From Nymphaea colorata (lineage: Eukaryota; Streptophyta; Magnoliopsida; Nymphaeales; Nymphaeaceae), in assembly GCF_008831285.2 (NCBI RefSeq), contig NC_045143.1:2019503-2083502 (forward strand): 64,000 bases of DNA. The letters run 5' to 3'. Positions 45,279 to 59,100 of this stretch are shown piece after piece. Every line of letters starts with the position of its first letter. The stretch's first letter is position 1. The translations under genes and the position numbers were made by a program. The notes under the pieces were generated by a model. It was not told the origin of the DNA. It was given only the letters and a program-made list of their open reading frames with translations, and searched no databases.

Positions 45279-48200
45279 ATGAGGATTGAAAGGAACTTGA
45301 TCAGTAACACAATAGACGGCTTGTATGATCTGCCGCCGAGGAAGAAGGTCTCTGATAAGAAAGGGAAAAAGCAACGCAAGAAGCAGAAGCGTGCCATGCT
45401 GAAGAAGCTCCATGAGGCATGCATTGGTGCCTTCCTTGGGCCTGGAACCATTCCTCCCTCCCATAAGATTCAGCAAATGACTTTAATTCTAGGTATCCAT
45501 ATAATTTGTTTTGTGATCATTTCTTCCCCTTTGTTTCAATTCTTGAATCCATGATAAAGCCAAAACTCTCAAGCATGCAAGATGCAAGCTAAATTTCCGC
45601 ATAGCTGCTATTTACTGTTAATGATCCATTCATATGTGTTTCTCTTTCGTCTGCAGTTCAGTTTGACATTGTTGATAAGATAATGTGGTTATTCCTGCTA
45701 AACAACTCGCTACAAATTTGTAAATTCTTCAAGTTGGTGTAATTTCGAATTAGATTGGAGTTGTTTTTCTTGACGCTGTTTTGAGAGAAATTTAATATAC
45801 CCAACTCTTTCAGTTCATTCACGGAGATCGGTCAGTATACAGTTAATGTATGTCTCTGAGTGGAAAGGATATGTGCATTCCGTCTTATTCTTGTGCCTGA
45901 AGTAATTTGTTTCACTCTTTCAATGGTGTTACAGTTGTCCAAAATTAAAAGTTCTCTATGTCCAAATGAAGTTTTTGAACTGATCACCATCCGACCTTCA
46001 ACGCTTTGTAACGTAGATACGTTTTATGCAGATATTGGAGGGAGTCTCTGTTATTACCTAAAGTCACAATGCACTACAAGTTAATCAATTCTATATAACC
46101 AGTTAAGGTATAAGGAACGCAGTGAATCCTTTTTACAGCTAGACCTATTTGTTGTTTTGTGCGCCTAAGTTTAAACTAGGTGAGAGACCATTTTTCTCAT
46201 TTAAAGCAAATTAAAAGACTGGTACAATGAGATGGAGTGCCACGTGTGGATTCGTTCTAGCAATGGAAGTTGATAGTGTGGAGCCATTATGCGAAACTGT
46301 TCTGCATAAGAAATTCATAAGAAATTATTGAAGTCAAATAATGATAGTAGTCTTCTATTTTTTTCCGTTAGAGGCATGGTAAAGATTTCTTGTATTTCCA
46401 AGTTGGAGATATACTGTGAAAGAAAAAAGACAAAAGCATTTTACATCGGTACATAGGATGCAGATGAGGTCATTGGTGACGCATTCTGTTGATTCCATGA
46501 ACTTGCAAGAACTTTTCTACCGAGTACTTGTTTGGGACATGGAATCTCTCGGGCTGTAAGAGCATTCAAAGCCAGCATTTATTTGGCTATATTTTTGGCT
46601 TGATGAAGTCATATTTCATTTTCTATATGCAACTGTCCTGGCCTTGATCTCTGTCTTCCTCATCTTTGTGTGGATCCGTGAGTGCATACACATGTGCGTG
46701 AGAGAGATAGAGAGAAACTTTTGGGTTGGTATTGTGGGACCACGAATTATTTTGTGGTTCTATCTCCAAGATGCTGACCTTGGATTTTCCCAGTAATAAT
46801 CTTGTGGTCCCACAAACACGTTTATATTTTGGTACACATTTACTTACGTCTCTCTCTCTCTCTTTCTCTCTCTAGAGTAAAGGCATGCACGGGCTTACAC
46901 ACACACACACTCTTGCATACATGACTTGTGGAATATTGATCTCCTAAAGTTTTAAACGTGTCCCTGCTGTTTTACCATCCTTATTTACCTGCCATTACTT
47001 ACGCCATGACTTGTGGAATATTGATCTCCTAAAGTTTTAAACGTGTCCCTGCTGTTTTACCATCCTTATTTACCTGCCATTACTTACGCCTATGTGCATG
47101 CAGACCTGCATGCACATCATGTTTTGTATCTCCATGCACAGACTCACTGAGAAACATCATGTCCATTTGCACACATGTTTTGTGCATTTTAATATTGTTC
47201 CATGTAAGTATATACTACGAGCATGCATGTCAGAGTGCATGGCATATCCCTGCGTAGTGTATATATATATATAGGATTTGTGGATTTCTCTATCCAGGTT
47301 TGGATGGAGAAATACTTTGGCCTTTCACAGCATACTGCCCGGATGCGGTGTGCTCAATGATTAATCACATTCGCTCGATGCATTGCATCGTGCTGGAGAT
47401 CAAGATGGCCGGGGGATTTCAGCTGCTCATAATTTTTCATCATTCATGAAAATAATTCATTAAAATGCTTTAATGCAGATGACATGAAGCCGTCAGATCT
47501 GGGGCTGAGTGAGGATATGCCATACTTTACGAATCCTATCCCTGGATTGACTCCAATGGTGACAATGATGCCTGTCTTCAAGTGTGATAACTTCTCAGTA
47601 TGTTTCTTTCGCACTTTAAAAAAAAAATTTGTGACTGCACCTGTCAAACTGATGAACGGTTGTTTTTTTCATGTTTATTTTTGTCTTGCATCGATCTTCC
47701 GACGAAAGTGGGCTGGGGTGGTCTCTTTCCATTAGAGTCTGGCATCGATCTTAGTTCTTAATTTAGTGAATTCCAAGTGTTTTCTTATTTACAGATTTGC
47801 ATCTTCTGCTTACCTCCGTCTGCTGTCATCCCGCTGCACAATCACCCAGGCATGACTGTTTTCAGCAAGCTTCTTTTTGGTTCCATGCACGTCAAGTCAT
47901 ATGACTGGCTCACTAGCATGAACGAATCAAGCGGTCCTGGAAGCGAGCTTGACTGTAAGTCTTGTTGTTAATCCTAATGATTTCTTGGATGGCAATTATG
48001 TACTCAGCATGTCTGGCATCTCAAGCAACAGAAGCTAGTATAGTAGATACCCAGGTTATTCCATCTAGCTTCTGTTTATGTTGATCATTGCATCAACATG
48101 CTGATGTTTGATTAGGTGTACTAGACAGTGTTTTGGTACAATAAGCAAACATGCATCAGCATGGGCTTGAAAATGTTGCTCCTACCTGTTTGGTGATAAC

Positions 48201-48776
48201 GCACCCCTTGACTCACAGCCCAGGTGATGGAAATAACTGCAAGCAAGGGCAGTCCTCGACTGGCAAAGGTTCATTTTGATGGTGTTTTTACTGCAGAATG
48301 CAATACCTCCATACTTTATCCTACTACTGGAGGCAACATGCACTGTTTCCGAGCACTCGAACCATGTGCAATTCTCGATGTGCTTGGACCACCATACTCA
48401 GAAGCCGATGGCAGGGACTGCATGTATTACCGCAGCTTGCCGCTGCACCCAAGTCGCTCAGGTACGCACACCTTGCTTGACAAGTGCATGAAGAAGCACA
48501 CTACGCCTTTGGCTGATAAGATTATGATATTGTCTTATAAGCTTTTTTTTTTGTCATAACCATAAGAAAAAGGGTGTTTCAGATTAGTTCCATAGTAGAT
48601 TTGCTCAAGTTTTTTGATTGATATATCTAATGTTTCCTTGACCCTAGTGCGCCATTATGTGATTCAGGAGATGATGGTAGAGCACGTGGTGTTGTCTATG
48701 AGCTGCTGGAAGAGATTAAGAAGCCTGATGACTTTTTCTTTCTCGGTGCTGAATACAGAGGTCCGAGACCAATGTG
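45279..48776 (+). CDS. PCO: Plant cysteine oxidase (N-terminal cysteine dioxygenase)
   Basis: PCOs use Fe(II) and O2 to turn the N-terminal Cys of ERF-VII transcription factors and VRN2 into Cys-sulfinic acid. That feeds them into the Arg/N-degron pathway, so the enzyme acts as the plant oxygen sensor. Exons 45279-45492, 47479-47597, 47795-47954, 48218-48461 and 48668-48776 give 281 aa, a usual PCO length. The N-terminus has a strongly basic stretch ([17 protein letters not shown]) that fits a nuclear signal, as in PCO1/2-type members. The cupin core follows: [20 protein letters not shown], then [20 protein letters not shown], with iron ligands H126 and H128, and [12 protein letters not shown] with H206 as third ligand. 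The C-terminus ends [10 protein letters not shown]. Intron 1 is 2.0 kb and contains an exact 85-bp duplication. The start fits family N-termini. Confidence 0.95.
46921..47090. repeat. Exact 85-bp tandem duplication in PCO intron 1
   Basis: atgacttgtggaatattgat and the following 65 bases are repeated without any visible difference from 47006 to 47090. Such identity points to a recent event or an assembly artefact. Confidence 0.97.
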
Positions 48777-48849
48777 AAGATACTGGAGGTGGGAAAATAA
48801 GTGTTTTTTCTCAGGGTTTAACTGCAAGTTGCTAGTTCTACACAGCTTG

Positions 48850-50123
48850 TGTATATACTAAAAAAAGTGGAAAAGGTAAAAGAGGGGGAGCAAAGAGGTA
48901 CCTCTCTCTTTTTCTTTTCTTTTCTTCTCTTTTTTTTTTTGTCTTGCGGGCCTTGAGGTGAAGGTGTTTCCTTTTTTTTTTTTTTTTTTTTCCCTGCCGC
49001 TTTCTGTTTTTTGGTGTCTCAATGTATTAAACATTTTTGTTATCTTGACTGAAGTGGTTTTTGGTAAAAATTGTCACGTGTTGCTTGTTTCCTGGGAAAT
49101 CATGAATTTATTGGCTACTAAATGTTCTAGCAAGTATGAAACGCATGACGATCATCGATGTCATCAAGGTCAAGGGATATCCTTTACTTTGGAAGATCAA
49201 GAGATACCCTTCGGAAAATTAGAAATTTTATTCCTGTAACTATATGGGTATCGTGTAGATTCATATAAAAAATGAGAAAAAAAAGTTTTACTATTTATAT
49301 TAACTGGTTAAATGTGTGACTTCATTTTTAATGGTCTCAGTAAACTGTCAAAATAGCAATCACCCGAAAATACAACGTTCATTGACAGTAGGATTCCGAG
49401 GGATTGGTCCCAAGGCGGGGGTCTATTCAAAAATTGGCTGCACAGAGCACAATCGGCCTCGGTGTCTTGAATTGACCCCAATTTTGTGCACTTCATTTGT
49501 ATGATTCTGATGACATCTGAATACATTCAGCTCAAAATTTCTAGGGTTTTGAATTTCGAGTTTGCGAAATATGCAAATTAAATATAAAGACTCGGTAAGC
49601 TAATTATAAATCTGATCAAGGTGAATGATGATTCATTAGAGATTTACAACGTTCCACATGTTTCAAAGTACAAACTACGCCTTTCCTAGAAGTACCTTTA
49701 TACAAACTTTGAACCGTCATTTGAGTTCATTAAACAATTAATCAGTTCACAAAATTTTCATATACTCAGAATTTCTCTGATGGCAAGATTCAGATCTAGT
49801 AATTGCATTTCACATACTCGAAAGCAAATTCCCAACTCTAAACATTAGCCTCGATTATTTGAACGCAGTACTGGCTACATCTGACCTGGACCCAACCGTT
49901 TACATCCACATCCACAGTTTACAATGCATACCAACTAAAGAATAACAGCCGGGGGAACTTATCAGCAGGGTTTGCAAACTATCAGATCTGAAGATGTCAG
50001 TCATCATGGTTGGCCTAGGAATGCAACCCTACTGGAAAAGCTTTCGAGAAGTTAACGGAAATGCTCATAACTGACAAACCAGACTCCGGATTTAGCGCTC
50101 GAGAAGGCAAAGAGTTCTGCAGA
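48850..50123. other. Convergent intergenic PCO / P5CDH
   Basis: It holds CT/T-rich DNA just after PCO, with a T-run of about 22 at 48969-48991, probably part of its 3' UTR. Unremarkable AT-rich sequence follows. No gene seen. Confidence 0.55.
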
Positions 50124-53100
50124 TTAGGTAGATGGTGGCACTTCCCACTCGGAAGGAAGAGGGCCTATATCATATATGATCTCTCTGTGGCACGACCAAA
50201 CTAGTTTTATAGCTTCCGGGGTCCCAATTCCAGCACCAAGAGGGTCACCAGCTGGGCCGAACCTGCAGCCACACAAGATAAACTCTTGCACTCAGATGTG
50301 CTTTTAAATAAAACAGGTGCATTACTTTATCGAGAAAGTTGACACTAGACGAAAACCATACTCACAACCCTGCAAAGATCTGAGATGAACCTGACCCATT
50401 TTGAACTCCAGCGATGCAGTACAGTTCAGACATAGGTTTATAACGGATCAGATATTTAATCTGGTGGAGTTGCATGTGGAACAAGTATTGAAACTATGAG
50501 CTAGAACTATCTCTGGGGTGCAAGGTTGCAGAAAGGAGTCACCAGAAGAGGACCTCATGCGAAATGGAACATAAGCTTTGTGCAAGATGTGAACCAGTGT
50601 AACAAAAAGTTTGTTCGTTCAAAATTAAGAAAAAAAAAATCTTACAAAGTCTCCAATTTCCCTAGTTGGGCAAATTGTGAAGATTACCTGGCCCATCACA
50701 GGCGAACATTTACGAGCGATGGAATAGGGTTCTGAAATTTTTATCAATGTCGAAATTTTTATCTGTAAGAGTATGTGTTACATAAATAGGCTATTGAAAG
50801 AACCTAAAAATTTAAAGAAAATGACCACGACCTCATGAACGTAATGTAGACTGAATGCTAAAGACCTAAATGGTCAAGATCCACTGAAATGACATCATAA
50901 TCAGGGGATTCACTTCATGATAAACTCACCCAGTTGGAACCATGAAAAATAGCATTACTGGGTCAATTCTAAACTAGTTTAGGACCACAGTCTGGGTTGA
51001 TTTCAAATTATTACCAACGTGACCAACCAAGTTCACTAACTCTACGACCATCCTTACCAATGATTCTGTGGAGCTCCAGTTGTTCTTGCTCTAATTCCAG
51101 CATATGTCGTCCCATTTACAGATTTACCTAGAACTTCCTGCATCAAGAAGGCCAATTTGAAGTTATTCACACAAAAGACAGTTTCTAAGAGTTGAAAAAA
51201 GCTTGAACTTAAATTGTCTACAACATCCCATGCCTCATTCAATTCAGCTTCAAGGCCTGTCAATCCATAAAATCGATGCTAAATAAATATCAGTAACAAT
51301 TCTGAACTCCACAGAACAGACAAGATATGTCATGTGCACAAATGGGCATCACGAACATCTACAGCTGAACCCAAATTTCTAACATATGCAAAGACAGAAA
51401 GGCTTCCAAATAAATCTCAAATACCCCAAGAAAAAACAAATTATTATACAATTTTAGTTACCAATCCATCATACAGGAGATAGTAGCACCTCCATATAGG
51501 ACCTGGCACAGAAAGCGTTCAACTATGACCAACTTATTGGATCAATTTGAAACAATGATAGGAAGACAACATTTCTTTTAAAATATTATCTCCCACCACC
51601 ATTTTGCAGCATTGAAAGATTGCTCAGCTGCTGGAGGTGCACAAAGCATTACAAACAAGGTCATGATAACTGCATTCAGATGTAGATTCATATCATGTGT
51701 TCCTTCAAGGATGACAGGCCAGCCAAACAAAAGACCAAGTAGCAATCATTGTCTACTATTAATAAATAACAATAAGTGCTTCAACGAAAATTATCATCAC
51801 ACTGCATGGAAGGGGAAACAATCATTCAGGAACTGCTGAAAGGATGTTGATGTTTTCAACATAAATGATGCATAAAAGCTTCATTAGCAAAAAGATCACA
51901 ACATTCAGATTGAAGAAGAGAACAATAAGGGTGTAAATGATGCTTTATCAACTTTCCTTTCGTTAGTAGTTGTCAGTATTCTCAGACCAACAACATCTAT
52001 CAAGGCACCTAAGCATGCTGTTAAGAAGAGAAGCTAGGAACAAAATTGATAACAGATGACAGATCACCTGCAGAAACAGAGGGTCATTGGAGACAACTGC
52101 TGCAGTCAGATGAGCATGCATACGCTCACAAGTATCCAATACCATCTGGAGCTCATCATTTTTATATTCAGTGATTATCTGAGAACAGAAATGAACATCA
52201 AAATCAGTTGTGAGATGAGCAATGGAAATGAAGAGACAACCATCTCTATGTCAAAATGAACATAATTCTCACTGTACACTAATGCCGGAATGTTTTGCTT
52301 CATATATACTCCTCAACCCTTAAGGTTAATTTGGATGACTTGTATCCTTTGACAAAGATTTAAAGACTATGCAAGAATGGGATAAATACATTTTATTACA
52401 CTCAGCAGCAAGTTAAAGAATGGGTAGTCCAAAGGCCGTTGCCACATACCATATTATATATAAAAAGGCAAAATAACAAAATGAGTAGCATAAAATGCAT
52501 TTAATCTTGAAAAGCATAGCATCATTGGTAATCATATTTTTCTAAATATAAGGAAAACCGAAAGGATATTTGATTCTAAAACTCCCAACTGAATTATTCT
52601 CAGTTTTGAACTCATGTATAAAGTCTGCAATCTCACATGATTGGATTGATCAGGTTAGGATACTAAGCCAGTTATATACCTTGTTTTGAAGAGTGCAATC
52701 CTGGAAAATATCACTTGAAAATGAAATTTAAGCATCACTGTCAACAGTAATTGAACTAAGTAAAAAATAACGTCTCTGCTCTTTGCATCATAGTTAAAAA
52801 AAAAAAACTAGAACTACTTGTCCCAGATAAGGCCTGATCACAGAAAATCTGGTTTAATTTATAGCTTGGGCCAAGCGAAAAAAGCAGCATTGCACGCTTT
52901 TTGTGGTTCTTCACAAGTAGATGAACCAATTCTACTTGTGTGTGTAAATGCGTGAGAGAGGGAGAGGGAGAGAGAGCGAGAGAGAAAGCCTGCAAACTCT
53001 TGCATAAAGTCCAAAGTGAGAGAGAGAGAGAGAGAGAGCCTGCACACTCATCTTGCATAAAGGCCTAAGCTAAATTCTGCTTGAAAAAATTAAAGAAAAA

Positions 53101-56100
53101 AATACAAATCAATGTTTCTTTTAGGACAGCATGGGTATCAGTAAGGCAAGAACTTTCTGCTATTTAAACTCTCTCCAAGTTCATCCCTTACCTGGAAAGG
53201 CCCAAATATTTCTGTTGTCACAATCTCAAAGTGATCTTTCTTAAGCATCTCACTGAGTGGAACAAAAACAGCAGTTGGCTTAATTGCTCCATATATTTCT
53301 GGAATGGTGTGGTTTTCCAAAGGTTGTCCTCCAAACAACAGCTTTGAACCTGGAATCTCAAGCAATCTTTTCATGTGTGCTAGCATTCTTTCAGTTGTCA
53401 CCTGAAAACATTGGAGATAATAATCCATGATGCCAACAATAGTTCCAATACAAACTAAACTGCTCTTGAAAGAAATAGAAAAATTGCATAACATCATGTT
53501 TTGACGAGATGCAAGAAAAGCAAATCTATGAAGAAGAATGACTTGTCCCGAGTTTTACAAAATTTCTGTCCAGCAGGACTCTCAAAAAGTGACCTAATCA
53601 TAGAAAAAGGATAAAAGAAAAGAGTGAGAAAGCAAAGACATTCATATCCTCCTTTTTGCTTGAACATGTCGACAAGGCTATAAGACATTCTTCTTGACAG
53701 ATAATCCTTGACAAATAATGGGAGGCAAAATACCATCTTAAAATAGCAGGTGACAATTGAATCAGAAGAGGAAGTTCATGAAAATTAATGTTAATGTAAC
53801 ATGATAGAGAATTTGCTAAGTACATACAACATCATCCTGACATAGCATACAAGTACAGAACTTAATTATTATACCAGAAGAGAGGATATAAGTCCAGTTA
53901 AACATTGATTTTACCAAACATAGCAACTGCAGACACTTCAAGTAAAGAATCATATAGAAGGACAAAAAATGACATAGGAATTAATAATTCATTGTATAAC
54001 ATTAAAAAAAACATGATGAAGAGGATAGAAACAAAAAAAACTGCTTACAGTAAGGACAGGGCCAACTGTCAAATCTTCCAGTTTTCTTCTTGAAGCAAGT
54101 GACTCTAATTTGGATACAAGATCGCTGGAATTCCAGTTCTACATGCAACCACCAAAAAAGACTTATTTCAGCAATTAGTCCAACTTATTGAACATTAGAA
54201 CTCTCTAAACTTAAACCATTCTTAAGGATACAGGAAGACATCATAAAAACAAATGCTGCGGTTGGTGATATCTAAGAACCATTCTACATCAACAAATAGA
54301 CAAATGAAATATATGGTATTAAGCTTTTTTTTTCCAATAAAAGATGTAGAGTACCTAAAAAGAGATTTTGTGATGATTTAACTCTCGAAATAGCCAACAG
54401 AACTACAAAGGCTATATCAGTTCCTGCAGTTTGTTTGATGGCACAACATACTATGAAGTGTGAAATGTGGATAACTTTCAAAAGTGGCTTCATGATGATT
54501 TAACTCTTGAAATACCATGAGTGCAGAGTTTGTTCCAGAGAGCTATATCAATGCTCATAGTTCATTTAATAGGACAACATACTATGAAGCATAGAAAAAA
54601 AAATGTGTTGTTTTGAAAAAAAATCGATAAATAAATCAGCCGTTCAAAACTTAAAAAATACATTTTTTTGAAAAAAAATCCAAAACAAAAAAAAACGTTT
54701 TTGTCATTTTATTCATTTTTTTTCACGTTTTTTAATCCGACCTGCTTTTTTTCATTTTCTAATTTTTATTTGTTGCAAATATAGTTATTTTTTGATATTC
54801 ATGTTATTAGTTTCTCACTTATTTTATTTTCCCCTCATTTTTAGTTTTTTTAATTTTTAAAAAATTTACCATATGTTTCCCATTCTTTCAAGCTCGCCAT
54901 ATTATACCGGAGAAAAACCTTGTCATTTAAAATGCGAGAAAGTTTTCTGACTATGATATAAAGGTTTCTAAAGTCGATTATGTAAGATAGGCAGCTCAAA
55001 ACAGTAATATTTTCTTTTTGTAGGTTATTCACCACATCATTTATTGTTCTGAGTTGGATATATAAAAAAAAATACAGCCAAGATGGAATTTGTGGCATCT
55101 AATTTAAAATAGTTCCAGAAAAAAAAAAGTCTTATAATGAAGTGAAGACTGAAACAGAAGATCAGAAACTGGGAATAACCTCTATGCTATGTAAGTATGG
55201 GTTTACTGTTTATCAATACTAAGACCTACTAAATTCCAAAAAGAAGAAGCAGACCTCATGCATGAACAGAATTGATTGTGCAGAGCACTTTTGACCACTA
55301 CAAGCATATGCGTCCTGATCACAAACCCAAGCCACATAGTCCACCTGCAACAGATTGTTAGGATTAAGAAAGGATTAGATATTAAAGAAGGTAGCGAAAA
55401 TAAAATCAAATACTAGGAAAGTTCTAAAAGAAAAACAGCAGCAGTTGCTCCTAAATTCCTGTCATTATGTGTCCACATTTCATATCAGCAAGCCATAGTA
55501 TTTGAATCAAGAACCTTTCTTTAAGATATAAGGATCACAGTTGGATACAGTGATCCACCGACTCCAACAAGCCAACACATCAGGAACTTGCCATCCATTA
55601 AAAAAATTATATTGACTTAGCCATAAGAACCAACAAGGGAGGAAGAATTATGCATCTCCAAAAATAAACTATTATTAAATTGTAAGTTATTACCTCTTGA
55701 ACATCAGGACCAAGTATTTTCCAGTCAAAACCTGCGTCTTCCAATTTGATGCGGCCTCTCAAGTCAACAGCCAGTCTTTCAGCTACTGTTGAGCTACCAG
55801 TAAAAAGAGTCATTCGTGGATTTGCCTGCTCAGGAAATTCAACACAAACAAGATTTGTCTTTTTTTTTTTCCATAAACATCAATGTTGGAGAAGCTTTAT
55901 CAAATAAACAGTTCATGCAATGCAATCAGTTAACGGGAAATAATTTGGCATTGTTGAGGCTATTATGTGTGGAATCCTGGGTGAAGCAATATTTATTTGG
56001 GTACTTTTTCTTATATACTCATTGATTGCGTGACATCATCAGTGACATAGATTTACTAATTATTTCATCATAATGGCATAAAGTTGTACATATTAACGTA

Positions 56101-59100
56101 TTGACACCTTGAATAGGTCGTCTTGCCCCACACTTGCATGTCTGTCACACAACAGATGACAATCAGAGGTGAACAGCCATAGGGCTAATCACAAACACCA
56201 GGAAGATCGGGTATGACCCTCGAAACCAAGGTGGTCTGGCTACATCCTACCTGCAGAAGTATAGCCTCAAATTTCATGCATGGAATTAGGAGATGCCTAG
56301 AAACAACAGCAGTTACTTCAGAGAAAAAAAAAAGCATAGAAGTGTAAAACATCAGGACTAGTAAGAAAGCAAACCTCAGCATTTTCTGGAGGGAAAACAA
56401 CAGGTTAGGTTCTATATATGCTAACGCAAGGATGGAAAAGTCAAATAACATTCAGATGATAGACACCATCCACCAAAAGAATAAATAAAATAAAAAACTT
56501 GAACATTAAGGTTTAATGTGCTTCGAGAACAAACCTCCAATAAAACCTTATTCATGACAAATCCATCTGTGTTGATAAAATCGACATCTTCCATAAGCAA
56601 GCCACATTCATGAAGAAGCCGAAGCATTTGCTCCATCACAACACTCACCTATGAAGAATATCCAACAAGTTGTACAGACTCATCATAGATAAATTTATGA
56701 GAAACATGAAATAATCAATGAAACAGTAGCAAGGGAAAGTAATATCCAAGATAAAAATAACACAGGCATACACATACATATAAAACCTTAGTCAGCTCTT
56801 CTTTCATTTGTTTAATTTAAAATGGATAATTATGAACTCTCCTTAACGAAAAGCAAGATTGCCTGTTTACTTGATCAACTCTACCACGAATGGGAAAAGG
56901 TACACATTTTTTTTACCAGTAAGATAATGAGATGCTTTGACTTATCACCAAAATAAGTGGGCTTACCTGCATTACTCCATGATATTCTTTTAGTATCTCT
57001 GAATGTTTTTGTGTGTGTGCATACTGGCATGGACAATCCATAAGATTGCACATGCTAAAGAAGGGGAGAATCAGAAAACAAGCCTTGGTGGCACAAGCAA
57101 GCTTTAGTGGAAATTTTTTGATTTAGTAGTTTTATGCAGAATTGGATCTTGGGCAGTGCGAGCCACAGAAAGAACAGAGGCTTTAAAAAGTAAACCTTGC
57201 TATCAACTTTCAGAATAGGTTTATTCCCCATGTAAAGTGCACCCATTAATTGCAAGACTGGGATCTCCAGCGGAAAATTGAAGGGGGTAATGATTGCCAC
57301 CTGCAGAAACATTCATTTATGTGGTCATAAAGAGACAAAAGTGATTGAAAAATTATCCAAAGAATTTCCAAAAATGTCGACCACTAATACTTAAGACAAT
57401 TCATGCACCATCAGTCCATCACACTTTTCTGTCTTCCTTGGCTGGTCAACAGGTAAAGCAACAAATGATATAGGAGTGACCTCATGAACCCGTTTCATAA
57501 AACCATATAGTAAAGAAGGAAATTGTAAACCTAAGGGTGACAAAAAGGAATCATTGAACAGGGAAAACAAAGAATGTCACATGATAAACAAAGCCCCTAA
57601 TAAATATAATGGTCAATCCTGGAAGATATCTTCCTTTTGTGAATGTAGATAAAAACCTTAAAGGTACTGTACTAAAGCTGAAACTACTACTTATTTGGGA
57701 AGAAAGAGAAAGCACTGCATGTTCAAGAGGGAAAAGCAGAAGAGAGAGGGAAAAGCAGAGGGAAGGAATTTCTTGGTAACGATTATAAAGAGATATGAAA
57801 CTTTCTTTTGTTATAGTGCTATTTTAAGCTACATTCTTCGCCCATTAGTATTTGAATAACTTTCAAACTTTTCACTCTTATTTGTTCTCTTGAAAATAAT
57901 ACATTTATTGGTCCTTTAGATGATTCATACTAGACAAATATGATATATCAACTTTTGAAATGAATTTTAAACCAAGGGAACTTTTCTGCTACAAAACCCA
58001 TCTATTTCGAGTTCCAGATTTATATGACCATGGAAGATATTGACATATCCAGTACTGGAAGTTAGCAGATTTGGCATCAAAGCAATCTTTTAATAGACAT
58101 ATTCATTCAAAAGAAATGACGGCCAACTGCAGATGAAACTTGGAGGCAAATGAAGGAAATATTAAAGATGTAAGAAATGAACAAGCAATCAACCAAAGCT
58201 TCTACGACTGTGGAAATTGAGACATATCATATAACAAAAAAGAATTTAATGACAAGAAATAACCTCATCTACAACCAGGAGATATGAAACTTACAGGACC
58301 ATAAGGCCAACGAAAACCATTACTTTGCTGCCCAAGATGATTACCAGGAACAGTAAAAGATCTTGCCAAGAACCTCACCTGACAAACCAAGTAATATTAT
58401 TAAAATTTGAGGCCAAAATGCATAACCAAGCACAATGCCCAGAAAAAAAGAACCACTTCCTTGATCATATACTAGTGTTATGCTTAAGATCATGGAACAA
58501 GCTATTACATGTCAGTTAGACATCACAGAATCTGTCAGTAAGATCATTTAGCACAATCAACTGAAGCATCAACCACTTGGTCATATAGCAGTTACTAACC
58601 TTCATTACGACTTTCCCATAAACATCTATATATTGAACCATTCATATATGTGTGTCTATGAGAAGTGTGTTAGGCCAGCCTTATTTTGGAACTGGTCTGA
58701 CCAGTTTATTTGAAAAAGCAACTATGCAGATGCGATCTGCATGTTCAAAAACAACAGAATCAACAAGAAAGAACAGTTTATTGGATATTTAAGATGCATC
58801 TTAGACGTCAGAAGATTTCAGACTGTTGGTTTTACGAATTTTATAATTCTTATTTACACCTTTAAAATCCATCGTTTTTTAACGGATTCATAATGTTTGG
58901 ATAGATGACTAAAAAAATGAGTGAAAAAAGTTAAGAATGAAGGAACTGGCCGGACCAGTCCTGAAGTGGCATTGGTTGAATGCAAGTCTCATGGACATGC
59001 ATTCTACATGAGCGGAAAAAATGTTAAAAATGAAGGGAAAGCTTGAAAGTGCTGTGAACTAAATCTAAATTAAAACCTGCAAAATAAGGAACGAAAATTC

